Shown in pieces: positions 1-11,200 of a DNA stretch of 64,000 nucleotides. The first letter of the stretch is position 1; each line of letters begins with the position of its first letter. Position numbers and translations under genes: made by a program. Below the pieces are notes generated by a model. It was not told where the DNA came from. It saw only the letters and a program-made list of their open reading frames with translations, and did not search any database. Source of the DNA: Apricaphanius iberus (lineage: Eukaryota; Chordata; Actinopteri; Cyprinodontiformes; Aphaniidae); contig JAPXFQ010002811.1 of NCBI GenBank assembly GCA_028564705.1, positions 2,294,001 to 2,358,000 of the forward strand. The letters are read 5' to 3'.

Positions 1-1990
1 TGTCACTGTGCTTGTTTGGCCAGAAAACAAACTCCACACATAAAATCAATAAGCTAACATCAAGAAGACGATCAGAGAAACCCAAGCCAACAATGGAGGT
101 GCCATCAAAAACCACCTGGGATTTCTTACACAACTCAGTAGAATCATAGGCTGATGCCATGCGTTAATGACTGAACTGAAATGAATAAATGAACTTTTCA
201 TTTCTGATATGCGTCTGTAAAAGAGAATCGATCCACAACAAAATATAAAAGGAGTTAAGAGAACAATCTGTTTTCAAGACCAATACAAAAAATGTAAAAC
301 CTGAATGCTAGCAAACAAATTAAACGATTATTTATCATACTCAAACAGAGTAGAAAGTCTGAAGATATATATTGTGTATCCTGCAGCTTTAAGACATTTA
401 CATCTGTTTACACATGCACAGGATTTGAATTCCAGCCTTTGCTATTCAGCCTCACCCTTTGTGCCAACATAGGACCTACTGTAAAGTGTTACAAACAGTT
501 GGTGAAACTGGGCTTGTGTGTGGATGTGTGTGTGCAGGAAGTCTTGTTACTTTAACAGAATTTGGTTCTTCATTAGTAGTTTGTGAGCACATAAGGCCTC
601 GTAGGCACCCTGGCTTTTGACTAGCAGACAAATGTTTTGGCACAGACTCTGGTAACTAAGGCCTGCACTATTCTGAAGATGGAGGCTAGAGACGATTTTC
701 ATTTGTAAATTATTGGTCTGTTCAATAGACGTCTTAACTTTCAGACTTAGTTTTAAAAAGAGAATAATAGTTCATTTATGCAGCCAATTCTTTAACACAT
801 GTCACCAGACTATGATCTGCAGAGACACCTCACTTATTCCCACACTTGCAGGATAATGACACACTTCACTCCCCAAATTCAATTTCTCCCAGTGCCACAA
901 TTTAGGTCTCCTAATCCGGGTTCCTCCCAAGAGGATTCTGCCGGATCTAGCCTCCGGCCCCACAAGGAGCATTGTGGAATGATTTAAATGGATGGTGGCT
1001 ATATTTAGCTGCTGTGAGATTGACTAGAGACAGAAAGAACGGGGAGAAGATTGCCACAGGGAATGCAATATAGGCAGCAGTGTTGTCTAAGGACAGTTTT
1101 GAAATAATTGCCTTGTATGCACCATATAGCTTGATGCTTTTAGAGAAAATGCATCGTTACTCTACATATGTAAGAGTTTAAAGTCAAATGCAATTCTCTG
1201 TACCAAGGAAGAGCATTCCCTTTGCATTTTTTGCAGACACTCCCAAATTTATCTGATGTCCATTTACTTCTTCAAATAAGCAAACCGCTCTGTAGCTCCA
1301 TGCGTGCATTGTGGGCAACGTGCACAGATGACATATGGACTTTTTCCCTCTGAATAAAACATGCACACCAACTGTCCCAGCACCAGAATTTATCTCGCCC
1401 TTCCTGAGGGTAAAAAATTACCAAAAAAGGTCAAGAGATTAAACGACATAACAGGATGTTTATTTAAGGGTTACAGTGAAGCAAAAACTAAAAGCAACTT
1501 GTGCACAGAGGCTCGCATGCAAAGCAGCCAAAACCTGCATTTATTAGGCAAATGAAACAGAGAATATCAATAGATGGTGGCTCAATCTTAATAAAAGCTA
1601 AAAACCGGGATTTTTTTAGAATGCGACGAAGGCTTTTATAATTTCAACATTTTGGATGAGAATCAAAAGTGATGCCCATGTTGTTGTTTTAACGCTGTAA
1701 CACAAAAAGAAAATTACAAACAGGGTTTCCTTTAGAAGCGAGCGAACAGGAAAACGTGAAACGACGTAGGCGGTGCCGTGTGAAGAAGAGTAATGTTCGA
1801 CAGCTCTTTAGAAGCTTAAGTAAACAAAACAAAAACGAGCAAGAAGCACTAATAATTCATTTTGCTCCTACCGTCTTGGATAACTTTACTCCAGACGCCG
1901 GAGAATGTGACGGATACAGCAGGCTGTTCAGTCGCTTTCCATCCAACTTGAGAAGTTACAAAGTGCCGTCTGAACTTAATGAGCGACACG
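1..1990. other. Left flank, no gene recognised
   Basis: AT-rich sequence with short ORFs only. A minus-strand ATG at 160 opens a frame that runs off the edge of the window (see findings). A short plus-strand ORF at 1756-2013, rich in Arg and Lys, is not recognisable. Confidence 0.4.
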
Positions 1991-2105
1991 CCAATGGACC
2001 AATCATACTCTGAGGTCCCTCTGATCCCGCCCCTTTGTCACACGGCTAAACCAATAAAACTTCAGTTTACGCTTTCCTCGAAAAACACGTTTGTAAGTTG
2101 ATTGG
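1991..2105. promoter_or_regulatory. CCAAT-box cluster with GC box (candidate promoter)
   Basis: CCAAT occurs at 1991-1995, 1999-2003 and 2051-2055, an inverted copy (ATTGG) at 2101-2105, and CCCGCCCC at about 2026-2033. Repeated CCAAT boxes near a GC box are typical of NF-Y-driven, often cell-cycle or bidirectional promoters. No coding exon was recognised on either side. Confidence 0.35.
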
Positions 2106-2309
2106 CAGGTTGGCGTGGACATTTAAGCTTATTCACGTAAGGTATATTTTCTGCAGAAATATTTGTGCCTAACTGTGAAGTTGAAGTCACACACTACGTA
2201 GTTACTCCCATAAATTTAAGGGCATGTCTGAACATTCATTTAATATTCACTAAAACAAGAATATTATTCTGAAGAGGAAGGACATAAAAAAAAAAAAAAC
2301 GTTTTACGA

Positions 2310-3130
2310 CAAAAAAATCTAAAAAGTTTGGCATGCACCTGATACACCCTTTGGGGATAAAGTTGTTGAGTTAGGTAATAGGACAATATCCCAGACTCTG
2401 GACATCTTATGGAGCCCAGTTTGATCATACAAGATGGAAAGAACATGACACAACTCAAAAGCTGCCAAGCAGATCCTGATTCTGAAACACAGTGGCAGCA
2501 CCATCATGTTGTGGGATTTTATTTAGCAGGGACAGGGAAGCTGGTCAGAGTTGGAAAACACTTGATATTAGGAGGGAGGGTCATAGGGTAGGGCTGCACA
2601 GTGGCACAGTGGTTAGCACTGTTGCAAGAAGGCTGTGGGTTCGTATGCCAAGGGCCTTTCTGCATGGAGTTTGCATGTTCTCCCATGCGTGGGTTCCCTC
2701 CGGGTCCAAAATAATGACTGTCAGGTTAATTGATCACTCTAAATTGTCCTTAGGTGTGTTCATGGTTGTTTGTCCTGTCTGTCTCTATGTGGACCTGTGA
2801 TGGACTGGTGACCTGTCCAGGGTGTACCCCGCCCCTCACCCGTTGACAGCTGGAGATAGCTGCCCCCCCCCCACGCCCCACCCCCGCGACCCCTTGAGGA
2901 ATAAGCGGTTCAGAAGATGGATGGATGATCACAGGGCAACAACTCTAGATCAAATCATTTGTGTGGGTTAGAATGACCAAGTCAAACATGGGATAAATAA
3001 AACTGAGCCTTCCAAACTGATACTGACACTCTGCCTCCAATCCGAGTTTTAGATTTCTGCAAAGAAGAATGGGTACAACTTCATGCAAAAGGAGTATTAA
3101 AGGTGCTGTTGATTGAAGAATCTGATAACA
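2310..3130 (+). mobile_element. Tc1-like transposase remnant, split by a SINE
   Basis: Plus-strand sequence around 2490-2570 matches the Tc1 block normally read as SIMLWGCFSAAGTGRLVR, here broken across frames. Sequence after the SINE (about 3000-3110) matches the Tc1 C-terminal block around FCKEEWV. The SINE at 2591-2928 sits between the two parts. No open frame remains and I did not find the ends. Confidence 0.5.
2591..2928 (+). mobile_element. tRNA-derived fish SINE
   Basis: The head has RNA polymerase III A-box-like TGGCACAGTGGTTAGCAC and B-box-like GGTTCGTATGCC. The body includes CATGGAGTTTGCATGTTCTC and GGACTGGTGACCTGTCCAGG, and the tail is an ATGG repeat. Four more pieces of this family lie in the window. 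This copy is nearly full length. Confidence 0.75.
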
Positions 3131-5616
3131 TTTTATTATTATTTTTCAATAAATGAGCAAATAAGTTTTTTTGCTTGTTTCATATATATTTTTTAATTTG
3201 GTTATTTTTATTTAGGTAATCAATAGAAACTTATTTGATTAATATAAAATTTACTTCTGAATTGCATTGATTGGAAAGTTCTTATTGAGTATTCTAACGT
3301 TTCCATTTTAGTTGAAATGTTGAATTTCAACTATCTTAAATCCTGAAAAATACAGATTAAGGCATTCTTCTATTACTTGTACAGGGACAACTCAATCGTA
3401 TAACCTCACGACTGAATTTTGATTAAAAAAATGTGACTTCTTGCCTCTTTTTTCACACCATGACTAAGTTGTTGCACATAAAAAGCCAGTAGTCTATATC
3501 TTAATTCCAGCATGCTTTTAACTATCATTTAAATGACAAAAGAAACAAGATATGAAGGTAGAAACATTTTTATTTATTTCCACATCAAGGAAAATCAGGA
3601 TAGCGTATTCCAAGAAATCATTGAGCCATGCTCAAAAATCTTGAGCCCAGTCAACCAGCATCTTGAAGCATGATTCCTCAAATCTGAAAATAGGCTTCCT
3701 ATGGGCACTAAAACAGAAACAGGTGGTCTTAGATCATTGCCATTAGAAAAAAAATCTTTTATTTATTGATCTAAATATATAAAAAATATATATAGTTTGA
3801 TGAGAGCAAAATTGTGAAACAAGAACATACTCACCACAGCTTTTCCAAGAATGTTCCCATCAATCCAAATGATGCAAGCTGAAACTGCATTGCACAGAGC
3901 AAACGGACAAATATTTCAAGTAAATGTTTCCACCTTGTACTTTCTTTTAGTCCTTCAGTCGAGGATCTCCTTGATGCACCAACAGCAGAGGAGGAAATAA
4001 AGGCACTCTTTAACTGACTGGATGAAACCATAGGCAACATTCCCTCCCAGGAAGTTCTTGCCCCTTCCCAGACCCATAGTTATGTCCCGCAGGTGCTGCC
4101 CCAATGAGGACGAAGGCATGGCCTGGGGAAGAGGACGCTGGGGGTGCATGGTTTTGGAAGCAGTATCAATGCAGAGGCGAACGCCACCACTGTCACTGTG
4201 CATGAACAATGATTCCTGACAGGTCGACCCCCACAGTAGTAGCCTCTACTTATAACCTTCTGCTCTAACTGCAGTTTCCTCTATTCACATCCAGGATTTT
4301 CTCTGTCCCTCTTTTGCTTTCAATCATCATTGTTTACCTTTGCAGTGTAATACTCGTCTATGTTCTATCCCCACACAAAAACTGTGTGGGACACCCCACT
4401 GTCACAGGTTTTGCTATCAAATGGGAACGTTCCAGTAACTCCCCACCCACATTGCACCTTTTGTTTAGGACAATGTATACTGCACCTTCACACTTTTCTA
4501 GCAGTCTGTTGTGGCAAACCAAAAGTACTTCAGATTCTACGCTTCACCTACAAAAATGGCTTCTATACAGATTCTTCAAAAAGTCATTGCTGGACCACGG
4601 ATCTCACCAAAATGACCCGAAAAATTTCACCAAAATTTCAATATATCACAAAAATTTCAATATATGTCCAACTTTTTCTTTTATGGTTTTATTTAGCTGA
4701 TAGAAAAGACAAATTATGTCTAAAAATTAATTTCTACAGTATCTTGTCACTTTTGCAGTCTCTCAGCAAAAGGGAGAAATTACTAAATCTGTTTTTATTG
4801 GCTGTCTAATATAAAACTCATGCCTTACTCCTAATCCAACTCTTAATAGGGGAGCATATGCTGCTGAGAGCAGAGCTTGAAGACTTACCAAACCAAAGAC
4901 CCTAGAGTAGAAGGTTTTGCTTGACAGAGATCTGCACTGATTTTTGTTTTTTATGTTGGTATCAAAATGCTACATTTGTCAGATTTTGGGACTCATTCAA
5001 TTTTGCGTCGCATTCCACAAGTTACCCAGGTTAAGAAAGGCCAGACATTCAAAACTCCAGTTTCAGAGGTTGAAGCAGAAAAGCAAACTATGCCTCAAGC
5101 CCAGTGAGATAAAAATGGATGAACAGCCTGAGCAGAAATACAAGCAAAAGGTTGGTCTGTACATAACGTTCATTCCAAATCTCAGTCAACATTTTTAATT
5201 GCAAGTTCCCTTCATCAGAAATCTTCCCTCTAACAAGAAAAGTATATTTAATGGAGCATCTGTGCTTTTGTGTTTATTTCTGCTTAAGTAACTGAGAAAT
5301 AAAACAGTTTTTTTATTCATTGAACTGATTAATGGTTTCTGATTATTCTTAGATTAAGTGTAATTATCTTTGAAGTAGATATTAACCCTGAAAGATAATA
5401 CACAGCATGGTGATTTTTTTAAATGAATCTAAGACAGAATGTTAAAATGAGACCAAAATAATTACACAAGGTTTTGGTAAATAAGACTGAATAATATAGT
5501 TGAACGTGGCTTATGTTACAGGGTACATTGTCATCTGATATCAACTCAAAGAAATTTAGGTCTATAAATTAACAAAATCAGGCAAAGTGTAAACAACAAT
5601 CCACAAAGATGATTGA

Positions 5617-5642
5617 TGTATATATATATATATTTATATATG
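5617..5642 (+). repeat. TA microsatellite
   Basis: Alternating TA run in the 3' flank of shc1. Confidence 0.7.
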
Positions 5643-6132
5643 CAATCTATATTTTGCAGTTACTGGTGTAAACAGAAATGTTTCCCTATCAAAGAAAACA
5701 ATGAAAAGAAAATATAAAGTACAAATCAATCTTTGCCCACTATTCAAAAGGAACCTTTGGCTTAACATCATGAACAGCATCAACAACACTATCACCGCTG
5801 CAAACAACAAAACAGCTTTTAAAACAGATTTTCATGCAACATAGGCAACTGTGATGAACAATAACACGGGACCAGTTCACTAATGATACAGGAGGTCAGC
5901 TGACTATTCCAGCACAGCATGCACACAGAGTAATAAGAGAGCTCCTCTCTGGTTGTCCCGTTTCTTGGCCATCCAAACGGTTGCCACTCTGGTATGTGTG
6001 CATGTTTGATCACATGTGACAGAAAGGTCCCTTCTCACATTTCAACATTTTGGTTTCAACCTCTCTGATATTCTAAAATGAACAACCTTAATGTTGTACA
6101 GTCTGTGTTACACATCAAAGAAGTAATTAAAT

Positions 6133-6147
6133 ACACACACACACACA
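6133..6147 (+). repeat. AC microsatellite
   Basis: Short (AC)n run in the 3' flank of shc1. Confidence 0.7.
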
Positions 6148-7250
6148 AACAAATAATCAAGCTAATCACTGTAAAATTTATATTATTTACAGGCGATCAA
6201 GAAATAGACCCATCCTTCTCCCAATGGTGACATCAAGTATCTGTGACTAGAAGCTGAATGCAGGAATGTGCATCAGAGGAGATTGCCATCACTGGAGCCT
6301 TCCGTCGTCGTCAGGGTGTCGCTTTTCTAGTTTTTGCTAAACAGATTCTCCTGCAGTTGAATACATCTGAACTAAGTACATAAGGTGACTGCATTGAAAT
6401 AACATGACTGCATTGAGGAAACAAGGCACACTCGAAAAGATACAAAACATCATGAACGAGGGGAGAAGAAAACTACTTCCAACCTCCCCTCTCTTGTATC
6501 CTTGCATGTTTGAAAATAGCACACTGAAGATCTATGCTGCTTCAAAAACACGATCTGTAGTCATATAGAGCCACTTTGTTTCATATAAGGTTTTAGTTGA
6601 AAAGATGATTCCTGATATTACACAGCACAATGAAAGAATACTCTGCATTATTGTTTGCAAGCAGAACACTCTGGCTTAATGACTGCTGAGCATTTCTTAT
6701 CTTTGCTTTTACTCTGAAGATATAACCCATAGATTGTCAATGCAAACACACGCCAAAGTGTTTTTTGAAACGCAACCTCAATGCTTCTCAAAATTCACTA
6801 TTTATTTCTCTGTGGCTGACAGTGTATTTAAAACAATCTCCCCTTTAATGGCGGATTCAGGCACGATCCCCTCCATCTCTCTCTACTAGAAAACAAACAT
6901 TTTAAAATGATTATGACACAGTTAGGCATGGGCCGGTTATCAGTGTTCAGGTGTAATTTTTTTAGCAGAAAAGATAACGCTTTAAAAAGATACTTCTAAA
7001 TTTAGCATATGATACTTTTCCTTATTTTAGTAGTACAAAATATGTTCACATCAGTCTATTTGTGCAAACTAATATTGTATACAATTACTATTTTTTATTT
7101 TAGCAGCAGGAATAATTTTAAATCTTCTGTGTCAAATAAACCGAGGGAGATCATATTCCGTTTTTTTTTTTTTTTTTACCAAGTCGAATGCAAAGAAAAT
7201 CAAATACCAGCCCATGCCTAAACACAATTGCTCATAGTCATGACTTCCTT

Positions 7251-8214
7251 TTTATTTTGAAAATAGCAACCAAGTTTATGATCTTTGGCATGACATGAGT
7301 GTGTGTGCTGTGTAAAGGTGTGTATATACATATGCGGGCGCAAAAGGGATGGGGAGATACAGCTGTTTTTATCTTCCTGTACTCCAAATTTCCAGTAAGT
7401 TATTTGACTCATAACAGAACATACAGAAAATACACAAAAAAAGGGGTATGATGATGTTTAGCATAGCTTTTGCATACATGCTTTCCTCCATGGTCCAAAG
7501 TTCTCAAACAGGAGTGATAAGGTAGGATGCGGACTCAGGTATGCATATTCACCTGCCAGAATCTTCTCGGACTAACTTCTCCAGTGAGACTTGAAGGGTG
7601 AGTTGAACACAAAGAAGTCTCTTAAACCACCTAGTTTTTACGATCTCTCCCACCCGACTAAAAAGCTCCAGCGATGCTCTGAGCAGGAAATACCCCCCCC
7701 CAAATAAAGACGCCAACAATCTCAGTCCGAGTCCGTGTACGTTCCTCTACAGTTCAACAATTTTAGAATGCAATGTATTCATAAACAGTTCTGTTTTTCT
7801 CCTCTTAAAAAAAAAAAAAAGAATTGCATCTGTTTTCTGCCCTGTTGTGATCTTGTTAAAAGACTCCTCCCTGCTTCACAGTAGGTTGAGAAAATGCAGC
7901 AGAGCCTCTCTGGGTTGGATGGACGAGTCAGACAGTTCATATGCTTTATAAGAGACTGTAGGTCACAGCTTGGCAGGAGATGTGGCAACAGCAATAAGAA
8001 AGTGATTTTTTTGTTTATTTTCTTCTGAGAATTAGGAAAAATATTGGAATTTTTTGGTTTGTCTGTTGTAATACGACCTTCCATGGGAGAACTGTGTGTA
8101 GTGTTGCTGTGTGTATTAAAGCATATGATTTTGGGAGTATGTTGGCTGGATTTGGAGAAGGAGTGAGAGTGTATTTTTTTTTTGGTGGAGTATATTTCAT
8201 TGGTGTGTGTAGCT
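7251..8214 (-). other. shc1: 3' untranslated region of shc1 (approximate)
   Basis: DNA downstream of the TGA at 8215-8217 on the minus strand. AATAAA signals on that strand occur at 8019-8014, 7256-7251, 7099-7094 and 6806-6801. I cannot tell which one is used; the extent given assumes the 7256-7251 signal. There is no coding potential on the minus strand here. Confidence 0.4.
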
Positions 8215-11200
8215 TCAGGCCCTGCGCTCCACTGGCTGCTGCAGGAACACCTCACTCCCGGCCGACACAATGGGAAGTCTGTTGTCCATGTGGTAGCTGA
8301 TCAGGTGGCTGACGCTTCCAAACCGGTGGTCTTTGGTGCGCACCTAATGGGGAAATACATACTGCTTTATTATCCATGCAACTGTATCAAGCTAAAATGT
8401 AATGCTTCCTCATCCTCCCCATCTTACCACTCCCTCTGGGTCGACAAGAAGCAGATGCTTGGCCTGACCCCCCTGCTGTCCTGTAAGGACGTACTGCCCC
8501 GGCGTGGTCCCAGACTCTCGCACCAGGAAGTCTCCATCTCGGGTCAACAGTCTCTCTGCTTCTTTTCGACTCAGACTACCGTGGAACCAGATTTCGTTCT
8601 GCAACTGTTGCACCAGCGAGGGAGGTACCACCACTGATGTTGGACCAACGTGTCCAGACACTCCCAAAGCATCGTCGAGCGGTTCTTGAAAAGAAACAAA
8701 CACATTTGTAACCTTGGACAATTCTAAAACCTCTGTCACTTTTTTCATGTTTGTTTGGAGTTACCGATAAATTAGACTGCATGAGATCTTTTAGAAAAGA
8801 AAAAAAAAGACATGATCCAAAATACACACACAGGATTTTTCCCTTCATGATTCTGACCATATCTTGACAAAATATCTTGAGCCATTTAAACTGGATATAT
8901 AGATAGATGAATGATAAATGGTGGATAAAACAATGCATGGATGGAAGGACGGACAAGACTTGGACAAATGCATTGACTAGGGATGCAACAATACCGCTTT
9001 TTTCAAACAGACACGATACCGGTACTTGGATTTGAGTACATTGTGATACAGAGTACCAATAGTTCTACAACATACACACAAAATAAGAAACAATGCAATG
9101 AATTGGAGGACCGGTTGTATTATCGTCTCCGATTGTTTTGACAAAAATTGTGATTCAGCTTTAAAAAAAGGAAATATTAACAACAATGACCACAAAACAA
9201 AAATTTCAAGTGAAAAATAAACATTTTCTGTAAAATTATTGCAGAGTTTTTACATTTTAAGTATCGGTTCATGGTATCGATTAACTGTAACCGATACTGA
9301 TCCAGTACATAAGAGCAGTATTGGCCCTGATACCAGTATCGGTATTGGTGCATCCCTAGCAGATCCAGATGTGGGCGGAATAACAAACAAATGGAGTGAG
9401 AAAAGGATAGACTGAAGGACGAATGGATAAACAGATGGATAATAGACAAAGATTAATAGATGGTTGAATGGATTGTTGGATAGAAAAAAAGGCTGACCAA
9501 TGCACTGACAAAGATCAGTGCATTGGTACAACATAGGTACGTAAAATCTTTAGCAAAAAAAAAAAAAACCCTGCAAGAAAATACTCAAAATCAAACACAT
9601 ACAATTAATTGTAAATATACTGTTCCAGATTTTTTTAAGTGCATCATAGTTCTGGACCACACAAATTGCTTGTATACTCTCATATCTCTACTCGTGGCTT
9701 CACTTTGGAGAAGCTTCAGTATTTATTTTGCATCTGCTGGAATGACGCTTATTTTCACTGTTAATGTACAACTTTATTTTTTGCACACAGTAATTACCAG
9801 CTATTTTCCTGTTTTCATAACAGCCCACACATCACATTTACAATAATTCGTATTAATGTTTACCAATTTCAGGCAAGCTGTTCTATTGTGGCACCGCTGT
9901 GTTACACACAACCGTGCATTTGAGCTTGAATTATTAAGTTAATCAATTACTTTTCAACAAACTAAACAACTGACTTACTCATGTCGAAAGCGTCTCTGTG
10001 AGCATTTCCATTAGCTGGTACAGGAGGTCGGGGTTTTTCCACATTCACGTATGATGGGTCGTCAAACAGCTCCCGAGCGCCGTCTCTGGCACCCACTGAA
10101 AAAAAAAAAGACCCAACAAAAACAAGAGTTAATTCTGCTTAGTTTGTTTTTATGTTCTATAAAAAACAAAACAAATTGTGTTTTTCTTTCTAATTTCAAA
10201 AGCACAATAGATATATTGAGTGACAGAGACCGAGCTCACCTGGTAGAGGAGGTACAGGCTGTTTGTGGATGTCGATCTGACCTGGCTGCCCGTAGGGCTA
10301 CAAACACAAACAATCATAACACCAAATACTGTATGAATTACACAATGTCAGACAAAAATGATATGTGGCAGATCTGTTCCTTTTGGGTAGCAGGAAACAT
10401 TTAGCACAGTTTCCAAGATTGCAACTTGAAAATGTACTAAAAGAAAAGTCAATAAGGAGCATAGTTTAAACAGGCCAGTGGGGAATTTACTTATAAGCAG
10501 ATTTTGTCCACCCTCTAATCCATTCATTCCTACCAGCGTTGCTCCTGGACGGGTCCGCATGTCAATCAGTCCACCAGGGGGAGGCTGCTTATCAGGAAAG
10601 TTATTATAGTAAGGAACCTCAGCAGGAGGGGGAGGAACAGCCTCATCATCTTCTTCCTCCCATGCAGAGCCATCAAACGGAGCCATTCTGACAAAGACGG
10701 TTTTTAAAAAAATGTTTTAATACAAAGACAACCCCCCCACCCCCCACCCCACAGTGTTTGAGAAATTACAAACACAGCTGCTGCTTTTTTAGCTTCTTTT
10801 TAAACTGTACCTGTCATGAGGTGTGACCAGTTTGGGGGGAGTTTTCAGGTACTGTTTGAAACGCAGCTCAAAGGCCTGGCCAATGGTGCTGATGACTTCC
10901 TGTGCTAACCCCTCTGAGCACTCCAGGATGTGACATGCTGCAGAAGAACAGATAACGAGGCTACAATGACATGTCCTTTAATTAAATCTTGCGCTCGGAC
11001 AGACAGCAGTTCAAATGTGTACAAAACGCTGCTGGGTGATTTTTTAAAATTTTTATACAAAGAAACGTTAAACAAAACTGGTTTAAGCTTCCCCCACTGG
11101 CTTCCTGTTCAGATTTAAACTCATTTTTAAATTCTTTCATCTGTTTTTAAGTCACCTAACTATTTTATCTCTTATTTGTCTGAGTTACTTCACACCTTAC

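Larger units (their letters stand above)
3131..7250. other. 3' flank of shc1, no gene recognised
   Basis: AT-rich DNA with microsatellites. A tandem AAAATTTCAATATAT duplication lies at about 4633-4665. One minus-strand open stretch at 3957-4209 is discussed in the findings. No exon could be assigned. Confidence 0.4.

Noticed and set aside
4314..4809. Overlapping ORFs of 128 and 149 residues on the plus strand
   Set aside because: Translations look random and two frames are open together; contains a small tandem duplication.
10490..10500. Alternative donor TTATAA|GTAAAT after shc1 exon 10687-10534
   Set aside because: Its phase does not match the next exon, which begins in phase 0; the donor CTG|GTAGGA at 10533 keeps the frame and gives GATLPYGQP, as in human GATLPVGQP.
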